This document shows positions 22,661 to 31,486 of a stretch of DNA of 40,107 bases, one piece after another (position 1 is the stretch's first letter; every line of letters begins with the position of its first letter). This stretch comes from an uncultured Dorea sp. Lineage in GTDB: Bacteria; Bacillota; Clostridia; Lachnospirales; Lachnospiraceae. Below the pieces are notes generated by a model. The model did not search any database, was not told where the DNA came from, and worked only from the letters and a program-made list of their open reading frames with translations. Location of the stretch: NCBI GenBank assembly GCA_947645355.1, contig CANSCI010000013.1, positions 1-40,107 on the forward strand. The letters are read 5' to 3'. Position numbers and translations under genes: made by a program.

Positions 22661-24001
22661 TTATAATAGATACCCTCTCTGTCTGGAATCAGGAATCCCC
22701 ATCTGTATCCGATATTTCGCCACCGTCCTGCGGGAAACCTGAACGCCCTTTTTTCCTAATTCATCCGATACTGCCTGATCACTGACAGGTCTTTTCCTGT
22801 CCTCACCTTGGATGATTTCGCGGATCATTTCTTTTGTACCTTCCGAAGACACCCCTTCCTTCTTTTCTGCTGTTTCGCCAATCGCCGCGGAAAACAGATC
22901 GAGGATAAAGACTGTCTTTTGATACTGAAAGTATTTGCCCTTAACCGCTCTGCTTACTGTAGACGGGTGTATCCCCGTCCTTTTTGCCACATCCTCCAGC
23001 GTCATGGGGCGAAGTGCCTTTCCGGCAAGAAGCCATGGCTCCTGTATCCCTGCAATAGCCTCCGCAACTTTTTCAATGGTGCGCCGCCTCTGCTCCACGC
23101 AGTCCATAACGAATCTTGCCCTCTTAAGCTTCGTCTGGAAATACCGGCAAAGTTCATCATCCACGGATGTCTGCATCATATGGATATAGTAGTCATTGTA
23201 CTGATATTCCCCCATCCAGCTGTCATTGATCCTGGCCTTCCATTTCCCGCCCTCTCTGGACAGCAGAATATCCGGGACGATGTACTCGGTTCTTTTTTCC
23301 CGCACATTCATAAACGGCCTGGGGTTCAACTGACTGATCATATGAATATAGTGTTTTACCGCTGCCGTGGAAATATGCATGGCCCTTGTCACCATACTGA
23401 TATGCCCTTTCAAGATCTCCGGCATATATTCCTCTACCATACAAAAAAGCTTCTCGTCCTTGATCCCCTGTGCCTGAAACTGCCTGATCAGGCATTCCGA
23501 TATATCCCTGGAAAATACTCCCGCCGGCTCCAGCTGCTTTAACGTATCCAGACATCTCTCAACTGTCTCTTCCTCATATCCAAATAATTCAGCAATATCG
23601 CCGACTTCATATGTAAAAAACCCTTTGTCATCCAAACATTCGATCAGACGCCCGAAGATCTGCCACTCTCCACTGCTGTAATTTTCCCTGTGAAGCTGAC
23701 CCAGGATAAAGCTGCGCCACTCTCCGCTTTCCTCCGCCCGGATATCCTCTCTTCGGATGTCATCCTCGTCCCGCTGCATATACTGGTCCCTGTAAGATAT
23801 ACTTTTCTCATACATCTGCTCCAGGTCACACAGTGATTCGCTCTGCCTGTCCTGGGAGCATTCAAGCATAGGATTCTCAAGATATTCATTTGTCATAAGA
23901 CTGTCCAGTTCCTGATTGGTACAGGCAAGTATCTCCAGTGATTGGATCTGTCCGGCAGAAAGAACCTGTCTTTGTTCCAACGTCAAATTATTTTCCAGCA
24001 T
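22661..24001 (-). CDS. rpoN: RNA polymerase sigma-54 factor
   Basis: A 446-residue sigma-54. The N-terminal activator-interacting region has LEQRQVLSAGQIQSLEIL (residues 7-24). The core-binding region follows, then a helix-turn-helix (LEDVAKRTGIHPSTVSRAVKGKY) and the RpoN box variant SRRTVAKYRIQMG near the C terminus. It directs transcription of -24/-12 promoters with enhancer-binding activators, none of which is encoded in this window. The promoter at 24051-24079 contains a 16-bp perfect palindrome. A run of charged residues (residues 60-90) is poorly conserved in the family. Confidence 0.95.
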   Translation of the reverse strand: MLENNLTLEQRQVLSAGQIQSLEILACTNQELDSLMTNEYLENPMLECSQDRQSESLCDLEQMYEKSISYRDQYMQRDEDDIRREDIRAEESGEWRSFILGQLHRENYSSGEWQIFGRLIECLDDKGFFTYEVGDIAELFGYEEETVERCLDTLKQLEPAGVFSRDISECLIRQFQAQGIKDEKLFCMVEEYMPEILKGHISMVTRAMHISTAAVKHYIHMISQLNPRPFMNVREKRTEYIVPDILLSREGGKWKARINDSWMGEYQYNDYYIHMMQTSVDDELCRYFQTKLKRARFVMDCVEQRRRTIEKVAEAIAGIQEPWLLAGKALRPMTLEDVAKRTGIHPSTVSRAVKGKYFQYQKTVFILDLFSAAIGETAEKKEGVSSEGTKEMIREIIQGEDRKRPVSDQAVSDELGKKGVQVSRRTVAKYRIQMGIPDSRQRGYLL

Positions 24002-24050
24002 AATACCACCCGATGAATGTAAGCATGTATCTTTGTCTTGTCTTCATTCC

Positions 24051-24079
24051 ATTATAGCATTCATGGAATTCCATGACAA
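24051..24079 (-). promoter_or_regulatory. rpoN promoter with palindromic operator in the spacer
   Basis: On the minus strand TTGTCA (24074-24079), 17 bp, TATAAT (24051-24056). TCATGGAATTCCATGA at 24061-24076 is a perfect 16-bp palindrome that fills the spacer and touches the -35. A dimeric regulator bound there would block RNA polymerase. Confidence 0.65.
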
Positions 24080-24104
24080 CCTTCGACATTTCATCAAAAA
24101 ACAC

Positions 24105-24138
24105 CAAAAAAAGAAGCCGTATCCTGTACAGCTTCTTT
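24105..24138 (-). terminator. Terminator of the heat-shock operon
   Basis: AAAGAAGC (24110-24117) pairs with GCTTCTTT (24131-24138), and the minus-strand transcript runs into seven T residues. It lies about 20 bp after the dnaJ stop and ahead of the rpoN promoter. Confidence 0.85.
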
Positions 24139-24159
24139 CCATCTTTTCCTGATAGCCTG

Positions 24160-25350
24160 TTAATCCTCAAAAGCTTCCTTCATCTTATCCATAAAGCCTT
24201 TTTTCTTCTTTCCGCCCTTTGGACCGGAGGTATCCTCGCCACTGACCGCATTCAGTGTGTTTCCGGCCAACTCGTCAAATTTCCTGAGCGCCTCTTTTGC
24301 CTCAGCACTCAACCTCTCCGGCGTCTGAATAACAAGGGTCACATAGTGGTCTCCCCTCACCTGTGAATTACGGATCGACGGTACGCCCTTTCCTTTCAGG
24401 CGAACCTTGGTGTCCGTCTTCGTCCCTGCCTTTACATTGTAGATCACGTCGCCGTCCACGGTCTTAATCTTGATATCCGCACCAAGCGCCGCCTGGGCAA
24501 ATGAGATCGGAACCGTAGAGAAGATATGCATATCCTGCCGCTGGAATACCGGATGTCTGGACACCATCACCTCCACCAACAGATCGCCTCTTGGTCCGCC
24601 GTTTACGCCCGGCTCACCTTTTTCCCGAATCCTCACACTCTGACCGTTGTCGATCCCTGCCGGAATTGAAACTGCGATCTTCTTGCGGTTGGACACATAA
24701 CCGGTCCCGCCGCAGCCGGAGCATTTTTCACGGACGATCTTTCCTGAACCGTGACAGTCCGGACAGGTCTGGACATTCTGCACTGTTCCAAAGAAAGACT
24801 GCTGCGTATAGACAACCTGCCCCTTCCCGCCGCATTTCGGACAAGTCTCCGGAGATGTACCCGGCTTGGCTCCTGTACCGCTGCAGGTCGGACATGGATC
24901 CTTCAGCACCACATCCAGCTCTTTCTCGCAGCCAAATACTGCCTCCTCGAAGGTGATCCTCACACTCTTACGAATATTCATGCCTTTCATCGGCCCCTGA
25001 CTTGCACGGCCGCCTCTTCTGCCGCCGCCGAATAAATCACCGAAAATATCACCGAAAATGTCGCTGAAATCTGCCCCGCTGAAATCAAAACCGCCGAAGC
25101 CGCCTCCGCCTGCGCCGCCCTCAAAGGCTGCATGGCCGAACTGATCATACTGGCGGCGTTTTTCCGGATCGCTCAGCACTGCATAAGCCTCTGATGCCTC
25201 CTTGAATTTCTTCTCGGCCTCCGCATCCCCGGGGTTCACATCAGGATGATACTTTTTGGCAACCTTTCTGTATGCTTTTTTCAGAGCCGCCTCGTCGGCA
25301 TCCTTGCCGACACCCAGCACCTCATAATAGTCTCTCTTTGATTCTGCCAT
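24160..25350 (-). CDS. dnaJ: Chaperone DnaJ (Hsp40)
   Basis: A 396-residue type I DnaJ: J domain with HPD motif ([11 protein letters not shown], about 32-42), Gly/Phe-rich linker, four CxxCxGxG zinc repeats (from CPTCSGTG to CSGCGGTG) and the C-terminal substrate-binding domains. It stimulates DnaK ATPase and delivers unfolded proteins. It is the last gene of hrcA-grpE-dnaK-dnaJ, 164 bp after dnaK; that gap has no evident gene. Confidence 0.98.
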   Translation of the reverse strand: MAESKRDYYEVLGVGKDADEAALKKAYRKVAKKYHPDVNPGDAEAEKKFKEASEAYAVLSDPEKRRQYDQFGHAAFEGGAGGGGFGGFDFSGADFSDIFGDIFGDLFGGGRRGGRASQGPMKGMNIRKSVRITFEEAVFGCEKELDVVLKDPCPTCSGTGAKPGTSPETCPKCGGKGQVVYTQQSFFGTVQNVQTCPDCHGSGKIVREKCSGCGGTGYVSNRKKIAVSIPAGIDNGQSVRIREKGEPGVNGGPRGDLLVEVMVSRHPVFQRQDMHIFSTVPISFAQAALGADIKIKTVDGDVIYNVKAGTKTDTKVRLKGKGVPSIRNSQVRGDHYVTLVIQTPERLSAEAKEALRKFDELAGNTLNAVSGEDTSGPKGGKKKKGFMDKMKEAFED

Positions 25351-25514
25351 CTTCTATCCCTTTCTTCCGCACTCTGTCATACGCAGAGAAGTATCCTTGC
25401 ATTAAAATAAATTTCGAAACTCACCGATGTCTCATCCCGTGGTTCAGACTTTTCTGTAATCCCTGCAGCATTCTGTATTCCAGACTACCTGCTGCCTCTG
25501 TCACAACTTGTATT

Positions 25515-27389
25515 CTAGACTTCCTTGTAATCTCCGTCTACTACATCATCTCCCTGGAAGCCTTCCGGTGCCGGACCTGCGCCCGCGCCCATATCCGGGC
25601 CTGCGCCCTGTGCACCGGCCGCTGCCCCTGCCTGCTCATACATCTTGGTGAAAAGCTTCTGAGCGCTCTCCGTCAGTTTCTCTTTTCCTGCTTTAATCTC
25701 TGCGATCTGTGCATCGGACATATCATCCATGTTTACCTTCTCAAGCAGCTCTTTTAATGCCTTGCAGTCAGCCTCCACAGCATCCTTGTCTGCACCGTCC
25801 AACTTGTCTCCAACCTCGCTGAGCGCTTTCTCGGTCTGGAATACCATAGCGTCCGCCTCATTCTTAGCATCAATACCTTCTTTACGCTTTTTATCCTGAG
25901 CTTCAAATGCTGCCGCTTCCTTCACTGCCTTATCGATATCTTCATCGGACATATTGGAGCCTGCAGTAATGGTAATGTGCTGCTCCTTGCCTGTTCCGAG
26001 ATCCTTTGCAGATACATTTACGATGCCGTTTGCATCAATATCAAAGGTAACCTCAATCTGCGGGATCCCGCGCGGAGCCGGTGCGATACCGTCTAACCGG
26101 AACTGTCCGAGGGATTTATTGTCTCTTGCAAATTGTCTCTCGCCCTGTACTACATTAATATCTACAGCTGTCTGGTTATCTGCCGCTGTAGAGAATACCT
26201 GGCTCTTCTTGGTCGGGATCGTTGTATTTCTCTCGATCAGCCTTGTTGCAACGCCGCCCATAGTCTCAATAGAAAGAGAAAGCGGTGTTACGTCAAGAAG
26301 AAGGATATCGCCTGCACCTGTATCTCCTGCAAGCTTGCCGCCCTGTACGGATGCACCGAGAGCCACACACTCGTCCGGGTTCAATGACTTGCTCGGCTCC
26401 TTGCCTGTGAGACGCTTTACTTCCTCCTGGACAGCCGGGATACGTGTGGAACCGCCGACAAGCAGTACCTGGCCAAGTTCAGACGCTGAGATGCCTGCAT
26501 CTGACAGCGCACGCTGTACAGGCTCGGATGTCTTCATTACCAGATCATGGGTCAGTTCGTCAAATTTTGCCCTTGTAAGGTTCATATCAAAATGCTTCGG
26601 TCCCTCAGCGGTTGCTGTGATGAACGGCAGGTTGATATTGGATGTTGTTGCGGAGGAAAGCTCCTTTTTCGCCTTCTCTGCTGCTTCTTTCAGTCTCTGA
26701 AGGGCCATCTTGTCTGTAGACAAGTCAACACCCTCCTGTTTCTTGAACTCTGCGATCATATAGTCTGTAATCTTCTGGTCAAAATCATCTCCGCCGAGAC
26801 GGTTGTTTCCTGCTGTGGATAATACTTCGATGACACCCTCGCCAATCTCAATGATAGATACGTCAAAGGTACCGCCGCCTAAGTCGTATACCATAATCTT
26901 CTGCTCTTTTTCATTGTCAAGACCATATGCAAGGGCGGCTGCCGTAGGCTCGTTGATGATACGCTTTACATCAAGTCCTGCAATCTTGCCCGCATCCTTG
27001 GTAGCCTGACGCTGAGCATCGTTGAAATATGCCGGAACTGTAATGACAGCCTCTGTTACCTTCTCTCCCAGATAACCTTCTGCATCTGCTTTTAATTTCT
27101 GAAGGGTCATCGCGGAGATCTCCTGAGGAGAATATTTCTTCTCGTCGATGGTTACCCTGAAGTCAGAACCCATCTCTCTTTTAATAGAAGAAATCGTTCT
27201 CTCCGCATTCGTTACTGCCTGACGCTTTGCAGGCTCTCCTACCAGACGCTCACCTGTCTTTGTAAATGCTACAACAGACGGTGTTGTCCTTGCGCCTTCG
27301 GTGTTTGTGATGACTGTCGGCTGTCCGCCTTCCATAACTGCCACACAACTGTTTGTTGTACCTAAGTCAATACCAATTATTTTTCCCAT
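25515..27389 (-). CDS. dnaK: Chaperone DnaK (Hsp70)
   Basis: A 624-residue Hsp70. [13 protein letters not shown] (5-17) is the phosphate loop, [13 protein letters not shown] the phosphate-2 and hinge region, and [10 protein letters not shown] the second phosphate motif, followed by the interdomain linker [12 protein letters not shown]. The C-terminal tail is rich in Gly/Ala/Pro and ends [10 protein letters not shown], as in other Firmicute DnaK. The ribosome site AGGAGG precedes ATG. It is co-regulated with hrcA and grpE through the CIRCE element at 29281. Confidence 0.99.
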   Translation of the reverse strand: MGKIIGIDLGTTNSCVAVMEGGQPTVITNTEGARTTPSVVAFTKTGERLVGEPAKRQAVTNAERTISSIKREMGSDFRVTIDEKKYSPQEISAMTLQKLKADAEGYLGEKVTEAVITVPAYFNDAQRQATKDAGKIAGLDVKRIINEPTAAALAYGLDNEKEQKIMVYDLGGGTFDVSIIEIGEGVIEVLSTAGNNRLGGDDFDQKITDYMIAEFKKQEGVDLSTDKMALQRLKEAAEKAKKELSSATTSNINLPFITATAEGPKHFDMNLTRAKFDELTHDLVMKTSEPVQRALSDAGISASELGQVLLVGGSTRIPAVQEEVKRLTGKEPSKSLNPDECVALGASVQGGKLAGDTGAGDILLLDVTPLSLSIETMGGVATRLIERNTTIPTKKSQVFSTAADNQTAVDINVVQGERQFARDNKSLGQFRLDGIAPAPRGIPQIEVTFDIDANGIVNVSAKDLGTGKEQHITITAGSNMSDEDIDKAVKEAAAFEAQDKKRKEGIDAKNEADAMVFQTEKALSEVGDKLDGADKDAVEADCKALKELLEKVNMDDMSDAQIAEIKAGKEKLTESAQKLFTKMYEQAGAAAGAQGAGPDMGAGAGPAPEGFQGDDVVDGDYKEV

Positions 27390-27462
27390 GATTTAATTCC
27401 TCCTGATTTTTTATAATGATGTAGTTAAATTTCTTTGAACAACCTCGCCAAGTGCTCTAGGT

Positions 27463-28203
27463 TTAATTAGCTACTTTGACCATGCTGTGTCTTACTACGG
27501 TGTCTCGGTACGTGTACCCTTTTTGGAATTCCTCGGTGATGATATTTTCACCGATATTTTCGTCTTCCACATGCATGACTGCATTGTGGAGATTCGGGTC
27601 GAATTCCTGCCCTACCGCTTCGATAGGTTTCACCTCGATTCCTTCCAGAGTTGTCATTAACTGTTTATATACCTTCTCCATCCCCTGGACAAATGGATCT
27701 TCTTTGTCTTCTTCCTTCACCGCATCGAGCCCCCGCTCAAAATTATCGACTACCGGAAGAATCTTTTCTATGATATCTTTCGCACCTACTTCGTACATCT
27801 GCGCTTTTTCTTTGTCTGTACGCTTGCGGAAGTTATCAAACTCTGCCATCTGACGAGTGAGTTTATCTGTCAGCTCCTCAATTTTCTCGTCTTTTTTATC
27901 TTTTTTGTCTTTTTTGCCAAATAATTTTTTGCCGGATTTTCTGTCTGCATCCTGCTCTTTGCCATCTGCTTCTTCTGTGCTGTCTGTTTCTTCTGACTGA
28001 TCTGCATCCTCTGCTTCTTTTGCGTCCTCCGGCTGATCTGCATCCACCGCTTTCTCCGCCTGGTTCTTACTGCCTTTTGCATCCTCTGCACTGTCTGTTT
28101 CGTTTTCTTCTGCACATTTTGCTGTTCTCTTTGCCTCATTGACGGCCTCTTTTACCATTTCTTCCTGGCTTTTCTCCTGATGATTCTCCAAGGGTTCTTC
28201 CAC
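27463..28203 (-). CDS. grpE: Nucleotide exchange factor GrpE
   Basis: A 246-residue GrpE. The first about 110 residues are a highly charged, disordered segment rich in Glu, Asp, Ala and Lys, longer than in most GrpE, ending in a basic KKDKKDKKDEK patch. The conserved coiled coil and beta domain follow (AEFDNFRKRTDKEK, ILPVVDNFERGL, NPNLHNAVM-like FDPNLHNAVMHV). It releases ADP from DnaK. The gene begins 5 bp after the hrcA stop. Confidence 0.97.
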   Translation of the reverse strand: MEEPLENHQEKSQEEMVKEAVNEAKRTAKCAEENETDSAEDAKGSKNQAEKAVDADQPEDAKEAEDADQSEETDSTEEADGKEQDADRKSGKKLFGKKDKKDKKDEKIEELTDKLTRQMAEFDNFRKRTDKEKAQMYEVGAKDIIEKILPVVDNFERGLDAVKEEDKEDPFVQGMEKVYKQLMTTLEGIEVKPIEAVGQEFDPNLHNAVMHVEDENIGENIITEEFQKGYTYRDTVVRHSMVKVAN

Positions 28204-28208
28204 CTTTC

Positions 28209-29252
28209 TTATTCTTTTTTATGAAACATCTGGTCCAGTTCGCTCTGGAGCCGTTTCATGGATTTTAATACATGCTCATAATCCATTCGTTTCGGTCCGA
28301 TAATACCTATCGTTCCCTTCATGCCGTCACCTAATTCATAAGTTGCGGTAACAACACTGCAGTCTTTCATATTTTGAACCGGAGTCTCGTCTCCGATATA
28401 GACCTGTATTCCTGTATTGTCTTCCTGCGCCAGCGTCTGTGTTACCAGTTCGGTCAACTGCTGCTTTTCTTCAAATGCACTGATGATGTCCTGGGCGCTC
28501 TGCTTATCGCTTAGTTCCGGGTATTTGAATATGTTCGTTGTACCGCTTGTGTAGATCTGCATATCCTCGTCAATCTGGATCACATCTGCCACCGCATCCA
28601 GCACATTTCCGATCACCTCGCTGTGGATGCCTGCCTGCTCCTTCAGCCGTGCGATCAGTCCCAGGTTAATCTCCTCGATCGGCATGCCGTTCAGCGTCGT
28701 ATTAAGAAGCATATTCAGTTTCAGAAGATTTTCATTGCTGAGCGGTTCCTCCAGATTAATGATCTTATTCTTGATCACATTGCCGCCGAGCACGATCACC
28801 GCAATGATCTGTTCCTCGTCCACCATCGACAGCTGAATAAATTTGATCTTGTTCGCGTTGCCCATGGGTGTGGACACCATAGTCGCATAGTTCGTATTGC
28901 TCGCAAGGACCTTTGCCGCCTGCTTCAAAAGCTGCTCCATCTTATCTGCCTTCTGAAGCATCTGCTCCTGCATCTCGGTGAGCTCCTGCTCCTTTTCCTC
29001 CATCAGCATATCCACGTAGAGTCGATAACCTTTGTCCGAAGGGATACGCCCTGCCGACGTATGAGGCTGAATGATATAGCCAAGCTCTTCTAAGTCTGCC
29101 ATCTCATTGCGAATTGTAGCAGAACTTAAATTCAGATCCGTATATTTGGAAATCGTCCTGGAGCCTACCGGCTCTCCGGTATCCAAATATGTCTTAATAA
29201 TGGCATGCAGAATCTTGAGCTTCCGGTCCGTGAGTTCATGCTCTGTCAACAT
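28209..29252 (-). CDS. hrcA: Heat-inducible transcription repressor HrcA
   Basis: A 347-residue HrcA. The N-terminal winged helix contains LKILHAIIKTYLDTGEPVGS and SSATIRNEMADLEELG, followed by HTSAGRIPSDKGYRLYVD, all typical of the family. It binds the CIRCE operator and is kept active by GroEL in other Bacillota. AAAGGAGG precedes the ATG. First gene of the operon, directly downstream of a perfect CIRCE. Confidence 0.98.
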   Translation of the reverse strand: MLTEHELTDRKLKILHAIIKTYLDTGEPVGSRTISKYTDLNLSSATIRNEMADLEELGYIIQPHTSAGRIPSDKGYRLYVDMLMEEKEQELTEMQEQMLQKADKMEQLLKQAAKVLASNTNYATMVSTPMGNANKIKFIQLSMVDEEQIIAVIVLGGNVIKNKIINLEEPLSNENLLKLNMLLNTTLNGMPIEEINLGLIARLKEQAGIHSEVIGNVLDAVADVIQIDEDMQIYTSGTTNIFKYPELSDKQSAQDIISAFEEKQQLTELVTQTLAQEDNTGIQVYIGDETPVQNMKDCSVVTATYELGDGMKGTIGIIGPKRMDYEHVLKSMKRLQSELDQMFHKKE

Positions 29253-29280
29253 CAGCCCACCTCCTTTCGGATCTTCTCTG

Positions 29281-29307
29281 TTAGCACTCTTTAATTTCGA
29301 GTGCTAA
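29281..29307. promoter_or_regulatory. CIRCE operator (HrcA binding site)
   Basis: TTAGCACTC (29281-29289), a 9-bp spacer, then GAGTGCTAA (29299-29307): an exact match to the consensus inverted repeat. It lies 28 bp upstream of the hrcA start codon and about 15 bp downstream of the -10 box, so it falls near the transcription start. Confidence 0.97.
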
Positions 29308-29321
29308 CATCTTCGAATATT

Positions 29322-29350
29322 AATGTATCACTCCGGTTTTCTTTTGTCAA
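29322..29350 (-). promoter_or_regulatory. Heat-shock operon promoter
   Basis: On the minus strand, consensus TTGACA (29345-29350), 17 bp, then TACATT (29322-29327). It is placed correctly for control by the adjacent CIRCE element. Confidence 0.75.
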
Positions 29351-29372
29351 CAGGGTTTATTATTTTTTTATA

Positions 29373-29411
29373 TTTGGGACGTAGTAAAATTCAGTTTTAC
29401 TACGTCCCAAA
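29373..29411. repeat. Long perfect hairpin carrying the GGGACGTAGTAAA repeat
   Basis: Two perfectly complementary 17-bp arms (29373-29389 and 29395-29411) flank a 5-nt loop TTCAG. One arm includes the 13-mer found again at 5447-5459. It lies upstream of the heat-shock promoter and downstream of the next operon's terminator. No U run follows on either side, so it is more like a dispersed palindromic element than a terminator. Confidence 0.75.
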
Positions 29412-29436
29412 TTGAACTTTGGCCTGTACCTAAATG

Positions 29437-29483
29437 AAAAACCCCCTGTACCCAACCGCCGCTTTTGCGGCTGGGTACAGGGG
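29437..29483 (-). terminator. Terminator of the small unknown gene
   Basis: CCCCTGTACCCA (29443-29454) pairs with TGGGTACAGGGG (29472-29483), with an inner GCCGC/GCGGC stem and a TTTT loop. The minus-strand RNA ends GGGGGTTTTTCATTT, a proper terminator tail. It lies 18 bp after the stop of the gene at 29502. Confidence 0.9.
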
Positions 29484-29501
29484 CATCTCTTCTGTTGTTC
29501 C

Positions 29502-29795
29502 CTAACTAAGTTCCACTTTTTCAGCCTCTTCCGGCTTAAAATCATTCTCCAGGTCATAGATGTTATGCCCGGTAGACTCGCTCAGCACCCGGCCTTCCAG
29601 AGAATAGCAGCGGATGAACCTTTTCCCGTCCACACTCGACCAGTGCTCTACATCCCAGCTCATATATCCGTCCTCATCACTCTTCTTCTCGCTCAGGTAC
29701 AGATCTACCTGCCGGCCGGCCTTCATCTGGTCGATCAGGCCCTTTGTCCCGTCCACCTCTACTTCTGTTTTGTTTACTGAATCATAAATTTTCAT
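29502..29795 (-). CDS. Small protein of unknown function (97 residues)
   Basis: I do not recognise this protein. The ATG at 29795 is chosen because GGAGGG lies 7 nt upstream; an in-frame extension to 29945 would run into the crp stop and has no site. The protein is acidic and soluble-looking, with no signal peptide or membrane segment. It has short beta-like stretches (MKIYDSVNKTEVEVDG, VDLYLSEKKSDEDGY) and ends in an acidic EEAEKVELS tail. It has its own good terminator. The 149-bp gap to the upstream crp gene holds nothing I can identify. Confidence 0.6.
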   Translation of the reverse strand: MKIYDSVNKTEVEVDGTKGLIDQMKAGRQVDLYLSEKKSDEDGYMSWDVEHWSSVDGKRFIRCYSLEGRVLSESTGHNIYDLENDFKPEEAEKVELS

Positions 29796-29944
29796 GACAT
29801 TCCCTCCTGCATGCTTCATAAAATAAACTTCTGGACTGATTATAACGTTTCCCGGCTCAAAATACAAGCCTTTCAAGCCGGCTGCAGCCTTTACCGCCTT
29901 TACAAAACACCGCCCATAAAATGCCATCCGGCCGCCGGCAGACA

Positions 29945-30622
29945 TCAGTCCTGCTTTTTTTCCGCCGTTTTGATCAAGAACTCGTTCTTCCTAAAATCAA
30001 TGACCCCTTCTCGCCGAAGCTTCCCCAGTTCTGCAGACATAGCGCTCCGCTCAACACAGAGATAATCTGCCATCTCCTGACGGTCGAAAGGAATCCTGAA
30101 CCGGCGCTTCCCCGCCTTTTTGGACTCTGCCGACAGATAAGACAACAGCTTTTCCCTGGTCGTCCGCTTGGAAGTATGTCTGATCTTTTCGCTCAGCGCC
30201 ACATTCTTTTTTGCCAGGATGTGCACCATGTTCTGAATCAGCTGACGGTGAAACGGACAGCTGTCCGGGCACAAAGTCAGCACCTTCTCTATATCCAAAT
30301 CCAGAACCAGACTGTCCTTAACAGCTATAATACTGACCGGACTCAGCAAAACTTCCGCACAGGCAAATGCCGCCCCGTAAAGTTCTCCCGGATCCAATTG
30401 TTCCACAATATTCCGGTTGCCGAATATATCCTCACTCGCCACCTGAAGGCTGCCTTCAAGCACAATCCCAAACCTGGATACCGCCTCCCCTTCTGCCAAT
30501 AGAAGCGCCTGCTTCTGATACCTCCTGTATTTCCCATCCAGGCAGGAGAGCATCTGTTCAAGCTCTGTCTCACACACTCCACGGAATAACGGAATATTGT
30601 ACAATGCACCATATTTTTTCAT
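29945..30622 (-). CDS. Crp/Fnr-family transcriptional regulator
   Basis: A 225-residue regulator with an N-terminal cyclic-nucleotide-like beta roll (residues 15-115, GIVLEGSLQVASEDIFGNRNIV and DPGELYG) and a C-terminal winged helix (FDRQEMADYLCVERSAMSAELGKLRREG, about 178-205). Arg and Ser residues of a cAMP pocket are not obvious, so the effector is unknown. It has scattered cysteines but no Fnr-type N-terminal cluster. It is divergent from a ferredoxin gene, and TGTTG-N6-CAACA at 30635 lies between them, suggesting that it controls both. Confidence 0.9.
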   Translation of the reverse strand: MKKYGALYNIPLFRGVCETELEQMLSCLDGKYRRYQKQALLLAEGEAVSRFGIVLEGSLQVASEDIFGNRNIVEQLDPGELYGAAFACAEVLLSPVSIIAVKDSLVLDLDIEKVLTLCPDSCPFHRQLIQNMVHILAKKNVALSEKIRHTSKRTTREKLLSYLSAESKKAGKRRFRIPFDRQEMADYLCVERSAMSAELGKLRREGVIDFRKNEFLIKTAEKKQD

Positions 30623-30634
30623 AAATCACCTTTT

Positions 30635-30650
30635 TGTTGGAAAAACAACA
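30635..30650. promoter_or_regulatory. Candidate Crp/Fnr-type operator
   Basis: TGTTG, 6 bp, CAACA: a symmetric site with the 5-6-5 layout of Crp/Fnr operators. It lies 13 bp ahead of the regulator's start codon, fitting autorepression, and about 60 bp upstream of a likely start for the ferredoxin gene (TATTAT at 30693-30698), fitting class I activation. A second inverted repeat, GTAGT-AA-ACTAC, is at 30668-30679. Confidence 0.55.
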
Positions 30651-30773
30651 TACTTTCTTTGCATATCGTAGTAAACTACTTATTGTTTCTTGTATTATTT
30701 CATAAAAAATACGGTTTATCCGTCAGTGTCCAAAGAAACGCTGAAACAATACACCAAGGAAGGAGAAACACTT

Positions 30774-31451
30774 ATGATCCGTAAAATCATCCATATTAAT
30801 GAGGAAAACTGCAGCGGCTGCGGCGCATGTGCCGCAGCCTGCCATGAAGGAGCGATCCAGATGGTGGACGGCAAAGCCCGCCTGATCCGCGACGACTACT
30901 GCGACGGCCTGGGGGACTGCCTCCCGGCCTGCCCTGCAAATGCAATCTCGTTTGAAGAAAGAGAAGCCCCCGCCTACGATGCAGAAGCCGTAAAAGCCCA
31001 TCTGAAAAAACAGCAGAATTCCCCGGCCGACAACCGGCAGGAAAACAAGCCGGAATCCCCGGCAGAGAACCGGCAGGAAAGCCAACTGCTCCAATGGCCC
31101 GTCCAGATCCGGCTGGCGCCTGCAAAGGCACCGTACTTCGATGACGCCGACCTGTTGATTGCTGCTGACTGCACCGCCTACGCCTATGCAGATTTCCACA
31201 ACCGTTTCATCAAAAACCACATAACTCTGATCGGCTGCCCGAAGCTGGATGCCGTCGATTACAGCGAAAAACTCTCTCAGATCCTTTCCTCCAACCGGAT
31301 CCGAAGCATTACCCTTGTAAGAATGGAGGTTCCCTGCTGCGGCGGACTCCAGTATGCCGCAGCAGAAGCCATAAAGAAAAGCGGAAAGAATATCCCGATA
31401 AATATTATAACCGTAAGCCTCAAAGGGAAGCTGATCCAATGTACTGACTGA
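30774..31451 (+). CDS. Ferredoxin-domain protein with incomplete second cluster motif
   Basis: A 225-residue protein. The N-terminal 60 residues are a two-cluster ferredoxin: C13-x2-C16-x2-C19-x3-C23 is complete, while the second reads C43-x2-Leu46-x2-C49-x3-C53-Pro, with Leu replacing one ligand. A Pro/Gln/Asn-rich linker (about 80-105) follows, then a domain with C133, C155 (CPKLD) and C188-C189 (VPCCGG). It may carry electrons for an unknown reductase. AAGGAAGGAG lies upstream of the ATG at 30774; a frame from 30690 is not preferred. The divergent Crp/Fnr gene is the probable regulator. Confidence 0.85.
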   Translation: MIRKIIHINEENCSGCGACAAACHEGAIQMVDGKARLIRDDYCDGLGDCLPACPANAISFEEREAPAYDAEAVKAHLKKQQNSPADNRQENKPESPAENRQESQLLQWPVQIRLAPAKAPYFDDADLLIAADCTAYAYADFHNRFIKNHITLIGCPKLDAVDYSEKLSQILSSNRIRSITLVRMEVPCCGGLQYAAAEAIKKSGKNIPINIITVSLKGKLIQCTD

Positions 31452-31486
31452 CTGATCGATCGATATTCAGCCGCCGCACCGATGCA

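Noticed and set aside
22808-23542. Plus-strand open frame of 244 codons
   Set aside because: Antisense to rpoN, with odd Cys/His/Pro-rich composition and no recognisable domain.
29373-29411. Insertion-sequence end or terminator
   Set aside because: There is no transposase or target duplication, and no U run after the stem.
30723-31439. Minus-strand open frame of 238 codons
   Set aside because: Antisense to the ferredoxin gene, whose Cys motifs and ribosome site prove the plus strand is coding.
31452-31471. CTGA/GATC microrepeat as a regulatory element
   Set aside because: A short tandem tetramer in a 35-bp convergent gap is most likely simple slippage.
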